Shown: one piece after another, positions 45,922-54,394 of the stretch
How the letters are laid out: every line of letters begins with the position of its first letter
Numbering within the stretch: the stretch's first letter is position 1
Origin: Kineosphaera limosa NBRC 100340
Lineage (GTDB): Bacteria; Actinomycetota; Actinomycetes; Actinomycetales; Dermatophilaceae
DNA length: 64,000 nucleotides
Direction of reading: 5' to 3'
NCBI RefSeq assembly: GCF_000298215.1
Contig: NZ_BAHD01000022.1
Span: forward strand, 1-64,000
Notes under the pieces: generated by a model
What the model was told of the DNA's origin: nothing
Database searches by the model: none
The model's input: only the letters and a program-made list of their open reading frames with translations
Position numbers and translations under genes: made by a program

Positions 45922-47030
45922 CCGCAGCCAGCACCGACGCAACAGACGACGCCGGTTGGATCGGCGACCTGCGCGCCAGCCAGGAGCTGTGGAGCCGTGC
46001 GCCGAGCGCCCACAACACCCAACCGTGGCGGCTGCGCGTCGACGGCGAGCAGGTGGAGTTGGGCTGGGACCCGGCGCGGACCCTACCCGTCACCGACGCC
46101 ACCGGCCGTGACCTGCGGCTCAGCCTTGGGGCGTTCGCCGAAGCGATCCGGCTGGTGCTGGCCGACCCGCTGCACGGCGGCCACGACCTCGCGCTGGCCT
46201 GGTCGTGGGACGAGCCGGGGCAGGTCGCCGGGTTGCTGCGCCGGGAGCCTGACGGCGGCCCATCGGGCGATGTGTCGGGCCGAGGCCGGCCGGATGCCGC
46301 CGAGGTGCCGGGGAACGTGGTGTCGACCAGTCCTGCTGTGGGTGAGTTCGCGCCGAGCGCCGCCGAGGTCGCGGCGCGGCGCACCCACCGCGGGGATTAC
46401 GTCGCCGGCCCGGACGGCATCGACGCGGTCGCGGCGTTGGCGGCGGGTCTGACGGAGGCAGGCCGCAGACTCGGGGTCGGCCTGCTGGCAGTCGATCCCG
46501 CGCTGGCGACCGACTTGGTTCGCGTCGCCGACCGCGAGCAGTTCGAGGATCCGGCGGCAGCCGCGGAGCTGACTCGCTGGCTGCGGTGGCGTTCGAGCAG
46601 TCGGCGGCTGCGGACCGACGACGGGCTCGGACACGAGGCGCTGCTGCTGCCCGCCTGGCAGGTCGCGGCGCTGGCGCGAGTGCTGCGGCCGCGGCTCCAC
46701 CCGGCAGCTCGCCGCATGCGGGTGCTGCGCACGCTCGCCCGGTTCGCCAGCGCCGCCCGGCCCGGAGCGCTTCTGGTGCTGCACGCACCCGCCCACCTGT
46801 CACCTGAGCGAGAGTGCGCTCTCGGGGCCGACCTGCTGCGCCTGTGGCTGCTCGCAGGCCGCCACGGCTGGTCCGTGCACCCGTGGAGCCAACTGCTCGA
46901 CGTGCCTGACACGCAGGCCGTGCTGACCAGGGCGGTGCCGCCGGGCCAGCGCCCGTACGCGGTCTTCCGGGTCGGGATCGCGCGCGGCCTGGCCCCACCG
47001 TCGCCGCGCCGCACCGACATCTGGGGTTGA
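45918..47030 (+). CDS. Nitroreductase-family (Acg-like) flavoprotein
   Basis: A 370-residue protein with the Acg-type nitroreductase signature SRAPSAHNTQPWRLRVDGE, TLPVTDATGRDLRLSLGAFAEAI, and late RLWLLAGRHGWSVHPWSQLLD. Members bind FMN; Mycobacterium Acg sequesters it, while others oxidise or reduce small molecules. It is the last gene of the operon, starting at ATGA with the GNAT gene, and is followed by large inverted repeats. It could perform a redox step on the product of the upstream genes. Confidence 0.8.
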   Translation: MTAASTDATDDAGWIGDLRASQELWSRAPSAHNTQPWRLRVDGEQVELGWDPARTLPVTDATGRDLRLSLGAFAEAIRLVLADPLHGGHDLALAWSWDEPGQVAGLLRREPDGGPSGDVSGRGRPDAAEVPGNVVSTSPAVGEFAPSAAEVAARRTHRGDYVAGPDGIDAVAALAAGLTEAGRRLGVGLLAVDPALATDLVRVADREQFEDPAAAAELTRWLRWRSSSRRLRTDDGLGHEALLLPAWQVAALARVLRPRLHPAARRMRVLRTLARFASAARPGALLVLHAPAHLSPERECALGADLLRLWLLAGRHGWSVHPWSQLLDVPDTQAVLTRAVPPGQRPYAVFRVGIARGLAPPSPRRTDIWG

Positions 47031-47045
47031 GGAGCCCAGCCCAGC

Positions 47046-47117
47046 AACGGGACACAGGGTGACCCGACGGAGCACAGGGCATCAGGTGTGTCCGGTCGGG
47101 TCAGGCCGTGTCCCGTT
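47046..47117 (+). terminator. Large stem-loop after the five-gene operon
   Basis: The 23-base arm at 47046-47068 (AACGGGACAC...TGACCCGAC) faces its inverse at 47095-47117 (GTCGGGTCA...GTGTCCCGTT), with only a 4-base internal mismatch. The 26-base loop is open. Confidence 0.65.
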
Positions 47118-47139
47118 GCGATGGGGCATGCCCCGTCGC
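47118..47139. repeat. Second palindrome adjoining the stem-loop
   Basis: GCGATGGGGCA and TGCCCCGTCGC, abutting, form an 11-bp stem with one G-T pair immediately after the larger hairpin. Tandem terminators, or an operator for the SDR gene 59 bases on, are both possible. Confidence 0.5.
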
Positions 47140-47197
47140 GCTCGGCCCGGCCCACTGACGTCTCGGCTACGAGGACGGCGACGTAGCGTGTCGTGGC

Positions 47198-47998
47198 ATG
47201 AGCACTGCACTGATCACGGGGGCCAGCGCGGGGCTCGGCGCGCAGTTCGCCAACACGCTGGCCGCACGGGGGCACGACCTGGTGCTCGTGGCGCGCAACG
47301 TCGAGGCGTTGGAGGCACTGGCGGGGCAGCTGCGCGAGGCCGCCGGGGTGCGGGTCGAGGTGCTGCCCGCCGACCTGGCGGACCGGCAAGCGCTGCAGGT
47401 CGTTGCCGATCGCGTCGCCGGCGACGGGCCGCCCGGGGGAGCAGGCCAGGTCGACCTCCTAGTCAACAACGCTGGCTTCGGGCTGCGCACGGCGTTCCTA
47501 CAGTCCGATGTCGCCGACGAGGAGAAGGCCCTCGACGTCATGTGCCGGGCAGTGCTGGTGCTTTCGCACGCGGCCGGGCGCGCCATGTCGCAGCGCGGGC
47601 ACGGCGGCATCCTCAACGTCGCCTCGGTGGCGGCGTTCGTGCCCGGCGGCAGCTACTCGGCGGCCAAGGCGTGGGTCACGACCTTCACCCAAGGCCTGGC
47701 CAACGACCTCGCCGCCCACGGGGTGCTCGTCAGCGCGGTGTGCCCCGGCTTCACCCACACCGAGTTTCATCAGCGGGCCCAGATGAACATGTCGCGGCTG
47801 CCGGAGTTCGCCTGGTTGGAGGCCGACCAGGTCGTCGACGTCGCCCTGCGCGACCTCGCCCGCGGCCGGGCGATCAGCGTGCCCGGAGCCCCGTACAAGG
47901 CGCTGACCGCGCTGCTGCAGGCCACCCCACCGGGGCTGGCCTCCCGCGCCACCTTGGCCTTGGGGCGTCGCCGCCGCTCCCGCAAAAGGGCGCACTAA
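47198..47998 (+). CDS. Short-chain dehydrogenase/reductase
   Basis: A 266-residue Rossmann oxidoreductase. TALITGASAGLGAQFA is the TGxxxGxG cofactor loop; VNNAG and the catalytic Ser-Tyr-Lys (NVASVAAF, SYSAAKA) are present. Arg in ARNVEAL suggests NADP(H). Substrate is unknown. It lies 11 bases before pyrE on the same strand and could share its transcript. Confidence 0.9.
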   Translation: MSTALITGASAGLGAQFANTLAARGHDLVLVARNVEALEALAGQLREAAGVRVEVLPADLADRQALQVVADRVAGDGPPGGAGQVDLLVNNAGFGLRTAFLQSDVADEEKALDVMCRAVLVLSHAAGRAMSQRGHGGILNVASVAAFVPGGSYSAAKAWVTTFTQGLANDLAAHGVLVSAVCPGFTHTEFHQRAQMNMSRLPEFAWLEADQVVDVALRDLARGRAISVPGAPYKALTALLQATPPGLASRATLALGRRRRSRKRAH

Positions 47999-48008
47999 GG
48001 TAGCGGCC

Positions 48009-48584
48009 GTGACCGACTCCAGCACGACCTCCGCCGACCTACCCGCCGCCCGCGAGCGCCTCCAGCAGCTCATCAAGGACAAAGCCGTCATCCACGGCCG
48101 CGTCACCCTCTCCTCGGGCAAAGAGGCCGACTACTACGTCGACCTGCGCCGCGTCACCCTCGACGGCGAGGCGTCGCCGCTGGTCGGAGCGGTGCTGCGC
48201 GATCTGGTCGCCGACCTGGAGTTCGACGCCGTCGGCGGCCTGACGATGGGTGCCGACCCGGTCGCGACCGCCATGCTGCACGACGCCGCGGCTCACGGTG
48301 AGCGCCTCGACGCGTTCGTCGTCCGCAAGGCCGAGAAGGCCCACGGGCTGCAGCGGAGGATCGAGGGCCCGGACATCACGGGTCGACGGGTGCTCGTGGT
48401 CGAAGATACCTCCACGACCGGCGGCTCCGCGCTGACGGCCGTCGAAGCGTGCCGGGAGGCGGGGGCCGACGTCGTTGCGGTGGCCGTCATCGCCGACCGC
48501 TCCACCGGCGCCCAAGAGCGCGTCGAGGAGGCGGGGCTGCCCTACCGATTCGCCTACGGTCTGGGCGATCTCGGCCTCGCCTGA
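48009..48584 (+). CDS. pyrE: Orotate phosphoribosyltransferase
   Basis: A 191-residue enzyme forming OMP from orotate and PRPP in pyrimidine synthesis. The PRPP loop VLVVEDTSTTGGSALTAV and the DYYVDLRRVTL, FVVRKAEKAHG motifs fit PyrE. The start is GTG 48009. No other pyr gene is close. Confidence 0.95.
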   Translation: MTDSSTTSADLPAARERLQQLIKDKAVIHGRVTLSSGKEADYYVDLRRVTLDGEASPLVGAVLRDLVADLEFDAVGGLTMGADPVATAMLHDAAAHGERLDAFVVRKAEKAHGLQRRIEGPDITGRRVLVVEDTSTTGGSALTAVEACREAGADVVAVAVIADRSTGAQERVEEAGLPYRFAYGLGDLGLA

Positions 48585-48729
48585 GCTGCCCGCACGAGGG
48601 AGTCCGCGACCTCTGCGCGGGGCCGGAACACCCTGCCCTCACCGGGGCCGCCAGCAGCGCCACTGACCGTTGTCGGTGTGCCCGCGTAGGATCGGGACGA
48701 ACCCGCCTCCGACCTACAAGGGGTTGTCC

Positions 48730-49509
48730 GTGTCCATCGGTCTCATCATTCTGCTCATCGTCCTGCTGGTCGTCGTCGGCGGCGTCATCTGGGGCTTCTC
48801 CGGCTACAACGGTCTGGTCGCTTCCCGCAACCTCGTGCAAGAGGCGTGGCGGCAGATCGACGTCGAACTCAAGCGTCGGCACGACCTCATCCCCAACCTC
48901 GTCGAGACGGTCAAGGGCTACGCCTCGCACGAGGCGGGCACGCTCGAGGCCGTCATGAAGGCCCGCTCGCAGGCCATCCAGGGTGGGGATTCCCCGACGG
49001 CCGCCTCGCAGAACGAGGGTGAACTCAGCCAGGCGCTGGGCCGCCTCATGGCGATCAGCGAGGCCTACCCCGACCTGAAGGCCAACGCCAACTTCACCGC
49101 CCTGCAGCAGGAGCTGTCCTCCACCGAGGACCGCATCGCCTCCGGGCGGCGCTACTACAACGCCACCGTGCGCGACCTCAACACCAAGGTCGAGTCGGTG
49201 CCCACCAACTTCCTGGCGCGCATGGGCGGCATCGGCAAGGAGCCGTACTTCGAGGCCGAGCCCGCTGCGCAGAACGTTCCCCAGGTCAGCTTCGGCCAGG
49301 GTGGCGGCACCGTCGCCGGTCCGGGCCAGGGCGGCCAGGGCTACCAGCAGGGGCAGGCCCAGGGCATCGGTGGCAACGAGCCGGGCCAGCTCTCCGGCGG
49401 TTACGACGCCAACCGCGGCCTGGGGCAGGGCTACCAGCCGAGCCCCATCCAGGACGAGCGCCAGCCCGGCCAGGCGCGCCCGGCAGACCCCGAGGCCCAG
49501 GGGCGCTGA
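48730..49509 (+). CDS. LemA family protein
   Basis: A 259-residue LemA protein: one N-terminal transmembrane helix (about residues 3-22), then the conserved YNGLVASRNLVQEAWRQID, LKRRHDLIPNLVETVKGYA and the helical bundle to about residue 190. The C-terminal ~75 residues are Gly/Gln-rich and disordered (QGGQGYQQGQAQG). LemA proteins are found with TPM-domain or protease partners, none of which are here. GTG 48730 follows AAGGGG by 7 bases; upstream frame lacks a ribosome site. Confidence 0.92.
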   Translation: MSIGLIILLIVLLVVVGGVIWGFSGYNGLVASRNLVQEAWRQIDVELKRRHDLIPNLVETVKGYASHEAGTLEAVMKARSQAIQGGDSPTAASQNEGELSQALGRLMAISEAYPDLKANANFTALQQELSSTEDRIASGRRYYNATVRDLNTKVESVPTNFLARMGGIGKEPYFEAEPAAQNVPQVSFGQGGGTVAGPGQGGQGYQQGQAQGIGGNEPGQLSGGYDANRGLGQGYQPSPIQDERQPGQARPADPEAQGR

Positions 49510-49614
49510 CCCTCGGTCGACACCCCATTTGGTCGACACCCCATTGGTCGACGCCGGCCGCCGGCACCGCTGGGCGTCGGCGCCAGCCGGCCGATCGGCC
49601 TCACCCAACGCAAC

Positions 49615-49649
49615 GGACTCCCGCTGCCCAAGGGGGGCGGCGGGAGTCC
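49615..49649. terminator. Bidirectional terminator hairpin
   Basis: GGACTCCCGCTGCCC (49615-49629) pairs with GGGCGGCGGGAGTCC (49635-49649) almost perfectly. It lies between the converging lemA and DedA genes. Upstream, GGTCGACACCCCATT occurs twice in tandem (49516-49546). Confidence 0.8.
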
Positions 49650-49711
49650 GTGAGGGTTCAGGGTGAGCCGTCGGCCGCAGGTGTGACTTCGGGCGTCTAT
49701 GAGTTCGGGCG

Positions 49712-50398
49712 TCAGGGGTTCTCGGGCTGGCGATGGGCGGCGACGACGTCTTGGCCGGCCGTGATCGCCTCTTCCACGATGGCGTGGGTGCGGCGCTTGT
49801 GCGCGATGAACTCGATCGCCATCGGGAGCAGCGAGATGAGCACGATCGTCAGGATCGCGGCCTCGAGGTGATCGTGGATGAACTGGATGCCGCCGAGGAA
49901 GTAGCCGAGCAGTGTGATGCCGGTCGCCCAAAGGATCGCGCCGACCGCGCTCCAGGTGAAGAACCGGCGGCGGTCCATGCGGCCGACGCCCGCGACGACG
50001 GTGATGAACGTGCGCACCACCGGCACGAATCGGCCGATGACCAGGGCCCGGTTGCCGTGCTGCTCGAAGAACGCCGTGGTCTGCTCGAAGTACTTGCGCT
50101 TGAGAAAGCGGCCGTCGCGCTCGTAGAGCGGGGCGCCGATGGCACGACCGATCTCGTAGCCGACGACATTGCCGGCGAGGGCCGCTACCGAGAGCGCGAC
50201 GCAGGCGACGACGATGGAAACCGGGATGTCGCCGCGGCTGATGAACATGCCGGCGGCGAACAGAAGCGAGTCACCCGGCAGCAGCGGGAAGAGGAGGCCG
50301 CATTCGATGAAGATGATCGCGGTGCTGACCCAGAAGAAGCTCGCCCCGAAGTGGGTGAGCAAGAACTGGGGGTCCATCCAGTCGATGGTGGGTGGCAC
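49712..50398 (-). CDS. DedA family membrane protein
   Basis: About 228 residues with the VTT/DedA layout: IECGLLFPLLPGDSLLFAAG is the E-x3-P-x2-G re-entrant signature, then GYEIGRAIG and RFVPVVRTFITVVAGVGRM with the conserved Arg residues. DedA proteins flip phospholipids or undecaprenyl phosphate and maintain proton motive force. GTG 50398 follows GGTGGTG; ATG 50377 is an alternative. Divergent from the trmH-like gene. Confidence 0.9.
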   Translation of the reverse strand: MPPTIDWMDPQFLLTHFGASFFWVSTAIIFIECGLLFPLLPGDSLLFAAGMFISRGDIPVSIVVACVALSVAALAGNVVGYEIGRAIGAPLYERDGRFLKRKYFEQTTAFFEQHGNRALVIGRFVPVVRTFITVVAGVGRMDRRRFFTWSAVGAILWATGITLLGYFLGGIQFIHDHLEAAILTIVLISLLPMAIEFIAHKRRTHAIVEEAITAGQDVVAAHRQPENP

Positions 50399-50485
50399 GA
50401 ACACACCACCAAAGCTACGGGAGCGTGACACCCACCCAGTGGTCTCTCTCAGCGCGCTGTCAGCGACTCTGCCGCGGGGCGCTCG

Positions 50486-51127
50486 ATGAGTGAGGTGGTC
50501 GGCGTCGGTCCCCACCCGCAGCCCTGGCCCACCGCCGACCACTTCGACCCCGAGCTGCTGGGCGCGGGCGACCGCCGCAACGTCGTGGACGGCTACCGCT
50601 ACTGGCGGCACGAGGCGATCGTCGCCGACCTCGACACCCGCCGGCACGAGCTGCACATCGGCGTCGAGAACTGGGGCCACGACTTCAACATCGGGTCGGT
50701 GATCCGCACGGCGAACGCGATGAACGTGGCCGCCTTCCACATCGTCGGCAAGCGCCGCTGGAATCGTCGCGGCGCGATGGTCACCGACCGCTACCAGCAC
50801 GAGCACCATCACCCCGATGTCGCCGCGCTGGTCGACTGGGCCGCCGGTCAGCCCGGCGACGGGCCGGGGGAGTCGCTGCCGATCCTCGGGGTCGACAACG
50901 TGCCGGGTTCGGTGCCGCTGGAGACCTATCGCCTGCCGCGTCGCTGCCTGCTGCTGTTCGGCCAGGAAGGCCCCGGCCTGACCCCCGAGGCGCTCGCCGC
51001 CTGCCGCGACGTGCTGGAGATCGCCCAGTTCGGCTCGACCCGCTCGATGAACGCCGGCGCCGCGGCCGCCATCGCCATGCACGCCTGGGTCCGCGCGAAC
51101 GTCTTCGGGCAGACCCTCGGCGACTGA
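50486..51127 (+). CDS. TrmH-family RNA methyltransferase
   Basis: A 213-residue SPOUT enzyme transferring methyl from SAM to a ribose 2'-OH of tRNA or rRNA. The three motifs are NWGHDFNIGSVIRTANAMN, LLLFGQEGPGLTPEAL and IAQFGSTRSMNAGAAAAIAM, with the knot in the C-terminal part. Substrate cannot be set from sequence. A LacI regulator follows 45 bases on. Confidence 0.93.
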   Translation: MSEVVGVGPHPQPWPTADHFDPELLGAGDRRNVVDGYRYWRHEAIVADLDTRRHELHIGVENWGHDFNIGSVIRTANAMNVAAFHIVGKRRWNRRGAMVTDRYQHEHHHPDVAALVDWAAGQPGDGPGESLPILGVDNVPGSVPLETYRLPRRCLLLFGQEGPGLTPEALAACRDVLEIAQFGSTRSMNAGAAAAIAMHAWVRANVFGQTLGD

Positions 51128-51172
51128 ACCTGTCGCCGCAGATCGTCGGGCTACGGCCCGTACGCTGACCTG

Positions 51173-52237
51173 GTGAGTCCACGGACGAAACTGGCGGATG
51201 TCGCGGCGCGGGCCGGCGTTTCTCTGTCGGCGGTCTCGCTGGTCATCAACGGCAAGGACGCGGGCAATATCGCCGCCGACACCCGCGAGCGCATTCTGAC
51301 GGCGGCCCGCGAGCTCGACTACCGCCCGAACTCCGTGGCGCAGTCGCTGCGCCGGCAGCGCTCGCACGCACTGGGCCTGGTCACCGACCACATCGCGACC
51401 TCCCCGTTCGCCGGACGCATCGTCGCGGGGGCCATGGACGTCGCGGCAGCCAATGGTTACGTGCTGCTGCTGGTCGACACGGACACCCAGCACGAGCGCG
51501 AGCAACAGGCCATCGCCGAACTGACCCGCCGTCAGGTCGACGGGCTGCTCTACGCCACGATGGGCCACATCCAGCTAGCAGCGCTGCCGAGTACGACGCT
51601 GCCGCTTGTGCTGGCCAACTGCTACATCCCGGAGGCCGTGGCTCCGGCCGTCATCCCCGACGACATCGGCGGAGGACGCCGTGCGGCGGAGCATCTGCTC
51701 AGGCTGGGCCATCGCCGCATCGTCATGCTCTCGGGCCCGGGAGCCGAGGCGGGCGACGCCGGTAACATCTCGGGACCGCTTCGGGAGAAGGGTTTTCGGG
51801 CCGCTCTGGAGTCGGCTGGACACCCCGAGCCAGCCGCCGCGGTGCGCATCTTCGGGTGGGACATGGACGATGGATATCGCGGCGCCATGAGCGTCCTGGC
51901 CGACGCCTCCGGCCGGCCGCTGCCGCCGAACGAACGGCCGACTGCGATCTTCGCCATCACCGACCGCGCTGCCTCCGGGGTGGCCTTCGCCGCTGCCACC
52001 CTCGGCCTGCGAGTGCCGCACGACCTGTCCCTCGTGGGTTTCGACGACCAGGAGCACCTGGCCGAACGGCTCACCCCGCCGCTGACGACCCTTGCCCTGC
52101 CGCACCGGGCGATGGGGGAGCAGGCCGCCACCATTCTGCTCGACCAGTTGAGCGGCACCCCGCCGGAGCCCAACCTGCTGCGGCTCCTGCAATGCCCGCT
52201 CATCGAACGCGCCTCCACCACCGCGCCGGCCGACTGA
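51173..52237 (+). CDS. LacI-family transcriptional regulator
   Basis: A 354-residue repressor. Helix-turn-helix KLADVAARAGVSLSAVSLVING opens it, followed by the periplasmic-binding-like sensor; LVGFDDQEHLAERLTPPLTTL is the ligand-domain hinge near the C-terminus. GTG 51173 has no strong ribosome site. It converges on the next LacI gene with 30 bases between. No target operon lies beside it on its own strand, so its regulon is unknown; the sugar loci downstream are candidates. Confidence 0.93.
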   Translation: MSPRTKLADVAARAGVSLSAVSLVINGKDAGNIAADTRERILTAARELDYRPNSVAQSLRRQRSHALGLVTDHIATSPFAGRIVAGAMDVAAANGYVLLLVDTDTQHEREQQAIAELTRRQVDGLLYATMGHIQLAALPSTTLPLVLANCYIPEAVAPAVIPDDIGGGRRAAEHLLRLGHRRIVMLSGPGAEAGDAGNISGPLREKGFRAALESAGHPEPAAAVRIFGWDMDDGYRGAMSVLADASGRPLPPNERPTAIFAITDRAASGVAFAAATLGLRVPHDLSLVGFDDQEHLAERLTPPLTTLALPHRAMGEQAATILLDQLSGTPPEPNLLRLLQCPLIERASTTAPAD

Positions 52238-52267
52238 CCCTGGCACCCAACCGATCTCGTCTGAACG

Positions 52268-53365
52268 CTAGCCCCGCGGCGGCCCCTGATCGGGGGTCGC
52301 GGCGGTGAAGCCGGGCGGTGGCGCGGTGCTCGAGCGCACGACCAGCTCGACCGGGATGATGGTGCGCTCGGTGCGAACCCCCTGTTCGATCTCTCTGACG
52401 AGAGAGGTCACGCAGGCCACGCCGACGCGGTCGAAGGACTGGTGCACGGTGGTCAGGGGAGGGATGAAGTTCGCCGATTCCGGCATGTCGTCGTAGCCGA
52501 CGACGCTGATGTCGTTCGGCACGCGGCGGCCGGCCTCGTCGAGGCCGCGCAGGAGGCCTAGGGCCATCTGGTCGTTGGCGGCGAAGACCGCGGTGACCCC
52601 CGGCTCGGCGGCGATCCGCCGCGCGGCCTCGTAGCCGGACTGCGCGCTCCAGTCGCCGCGGATCACCGGGGGGATGGTCCGTCCGTGCCGGCTCAGGGTC
52701 TCGCGCCACTGGTTTTCGCGGGCGTCCGCGGGGTGGCTGTCTTGCGCACCCGCGAGATGCCAGACCGTCTCGTGACCCAGGTCGAGCAGGTGCTCGACCG
52801 CGAGGCGGGCCCCGAGCCGCTGATCGTTGTCGACGACGGTGTAGCTCGACTCCTGGTCGGTGTCGACGAGGATGGCGGGAAGCCCTGGCGGAAACTCGAT
52901 GCGGGCGCGATCGAGGGTCGAGGCCTCGACAAGGAGGACGACGCCGTCGGTCCCCTCGATGAGGCTCTCGAAGGCCTGGGACACCGCCTCGATGGTGGGC
53001 ACGCCGAGCGGTCGCAGTGTGACGAGGTAGCCGACGCGGGCCGCTTCGAGGGTGATCGCGTTGGCGGTCCGCGTGTTTCCGTAGGACTCGAGGTCGAGGA
53101 CCATGAGGCCGAGGCTGCGGAAGCGCCCCGACTTCAGGGCGCGGGCCGCGCGATTCGGGCGATATCCGAGGTCCTCCATGGCCGTGACGACCCGGTCGCG
53201 GGTCGCCGGGTCGACGTTCGTGCGGCCGTTGACGACCCGGGACACCGTCTGGCTCGAGACGCCGGCGAGCTCAGCCACCTGCGTCATCGAGGGCCCGCGA
53301 CCGGGGCGGCCCCCTCGGGCGGGCTGGGGACGGCGTTCGGCCGATTCGGCGGACGGCGATGTCAT
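52268..53365 (-). CDS. LacI-family regulator of the galactoside locus
   Basis: A 365-residue repressor. The HTH PSMTQVAELAGVSSQTVSRVVNG sits after a ~25-residue Arg/Pro-rich leader; the sensor ends ISVVGYDDMPESANFIPPLTTV. Divergent from the permease gene at 53453, with two direct repeats in the 87-base gap, so it most likely controls both itself and the GH42 transport operon, responding to a galactoside or its product. Confidence 0.93.
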   Translation of the reverse strand: MTSPSAESAERRPQPARGGRPGRGPSMTQVAELAGVSSQTVSRVVNGRTNVDPATRDRVVTAMEDLGYRPNRAARALKSGRFRSLGLMVLDLESYGNTRTANAITLEAARVGYLVTLRPLGVPTIEAVSQAFESLIEGTDGVVLLVEASTLDRARIEFPPGLPAILVDTDQESSYTVVDNDQRLGARLAVEHLLDLGHETVWHLAGAQDSHPADARENQWRETLSRHGRTIPPVIRGDWSAQSGYEAARRIAAEPGVTAVFAANDQMALGLLRGLDEAGRRVPNDISVVGYDDMPESANFIPPLTTVHQSFDRVGVACVTSLVREIEQGVRTERTIIPVELVVRSSTAPPPGFTAATPDQGPPRG

Positions 53366-53377
53366 GTGAGATTTCTA

Positions 53378-53421
53378 CCATGTTTGCGTTGACATCGCCC
53401 GTCGAGTCTGCCATGTTTGCG
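53378..53421. promoter_or_regulatory. Two CCATGTTTGCG repeats in the lacI-permease gap
   Basis: CCATGTTTGCG occurs at 53378-53388 and 53411-53421, 33 bases apart (about three helical turns). TTGACA at 53389-53394 could be the -35 for the permease operon, with the second repeat over the -10 (CATGTT, 17-base spacer). The spacing suits looping or cooperative binding by the neighbouring LacI protein. Function is inferred. Confidence 0.6.
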
Positions 53422-53452
53422 ATCACACGGAGCTGACAGTGAGGTCGATTCG

Positions 53453-54394
53453 ATGACAACGATGGCGCGCGACACCGTCGCACCACAGCGCAAGAGCGGG
53501 GGCCCCAGCGGGCTCAGCCGCCCGAGCCGCAGGCGCGGCCGATGGCAGGGCTGGATGTTCGTCGGCCCCTTCATGGGCGTCTTCGCGCTGACCTTCCTGG
53601 CGCCGGTGGCCTATGCGCTCTACCTCAGCCTCTTCCGGGACCGGCTCATCGGCGGCGTCTCGTTCGTCGGACTGTCGAACTACGCGCAAGCGCTGGCCGA
53701 CCCCAAGCTGCACGAAGGAGCGCTGCGGGTCGGGCTCTTCCTCGTGGTCCAGGTGCCGATCATGCTCGGCCTCGCGCTCGTCGCCGCCCTTGCCCTGGAC
53801 TCCCCGAGGCTCGCGGGCCGGGCACTCTTTCGCATCGGGCTCTTCTTGCCGTATGCCGTGCCGGGCGTCGTCGCGGTGCTCATGTGGGGCTACATCTACT
53901 CCCCGCGCATGGGGTTATTGGCCGACCTCAATGCGGCGCTCGGGCTGGGGGCCGACCCGTTCTCGGCCCAATGGATTCTCGTGGCGATCGGCAATATCGT
54001 CACGTGGGAGTTCCTCGGCTACAACATGCTGATCTTCTACTCCGCGCTCAGTTCGATCCCGCTGGAGCGCTATGAGGCGGCCGCGCTCGACGGCGCCGGA
54101 CCGCTGCGCACCGTCTGGAGCATCAAGCTTCCCGCACTACGCGGGGCCATCGTCATCGCGACGATCTTCTCGATCATCGGCAGTTTCCAGCTCTTCAACG
54201 AGCCGAACATTTTGCGCTCTTTTGCGCCCAGCCTGATCACGACGTTCTACACGCCGAACATGTACGCCTACAACCTCAGCTTCTTCGGCCAGCAGGTCAA
54301 CTACGCGGCGACGGTGGCGATCGTCATGGGCGTGATCACCGCCGTCATCGCCTACATCGTGCAACTACGTGGCAGCCGAGAGGACCTTCGATGA
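53453..54394 (+). CDS. Sugar ABC transporter permease (MalF type)
   Basis: A 313-residue inner-membrane subunit with six helices; the EAA loop is YEAAALDGAGPLRTVWSIKLP. ATG 53453 follows GAGG by 8 bases. It overlaps the MalG-type partner by ATGA. Together with the following binding protein and GH42 enzyme it should import a beta-galactoside. No ATPase gene is present. Confidence 0.94.
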   Translation: MTTMARDTVAPQRKSGGPSGLSRPSRRRGRWQGWMFVGPFMGVFALTFLAPVAYALYLSLFRDRLIGGVSFVGLSNYAQALADPKLHEGALRVGLFLVVQVPIMLGLALVAALALDSPRLAGRALFRIGLFLPYAVPGVVAVLMWGYIYSPRMGLLADLNAALGLGADPFSAQWILVAIGNIVTWEFLGYNMLIFYSALSSIPLERYEAAALDGAGPLRTVWSIKLPALRGAIVIATIFSIIGSFQLFNEPNILRSFAPSLITTFYTPNMYAYNLSFFGQQVNYAATVAIVMGVITAVIAYIVQLRGSREDLR

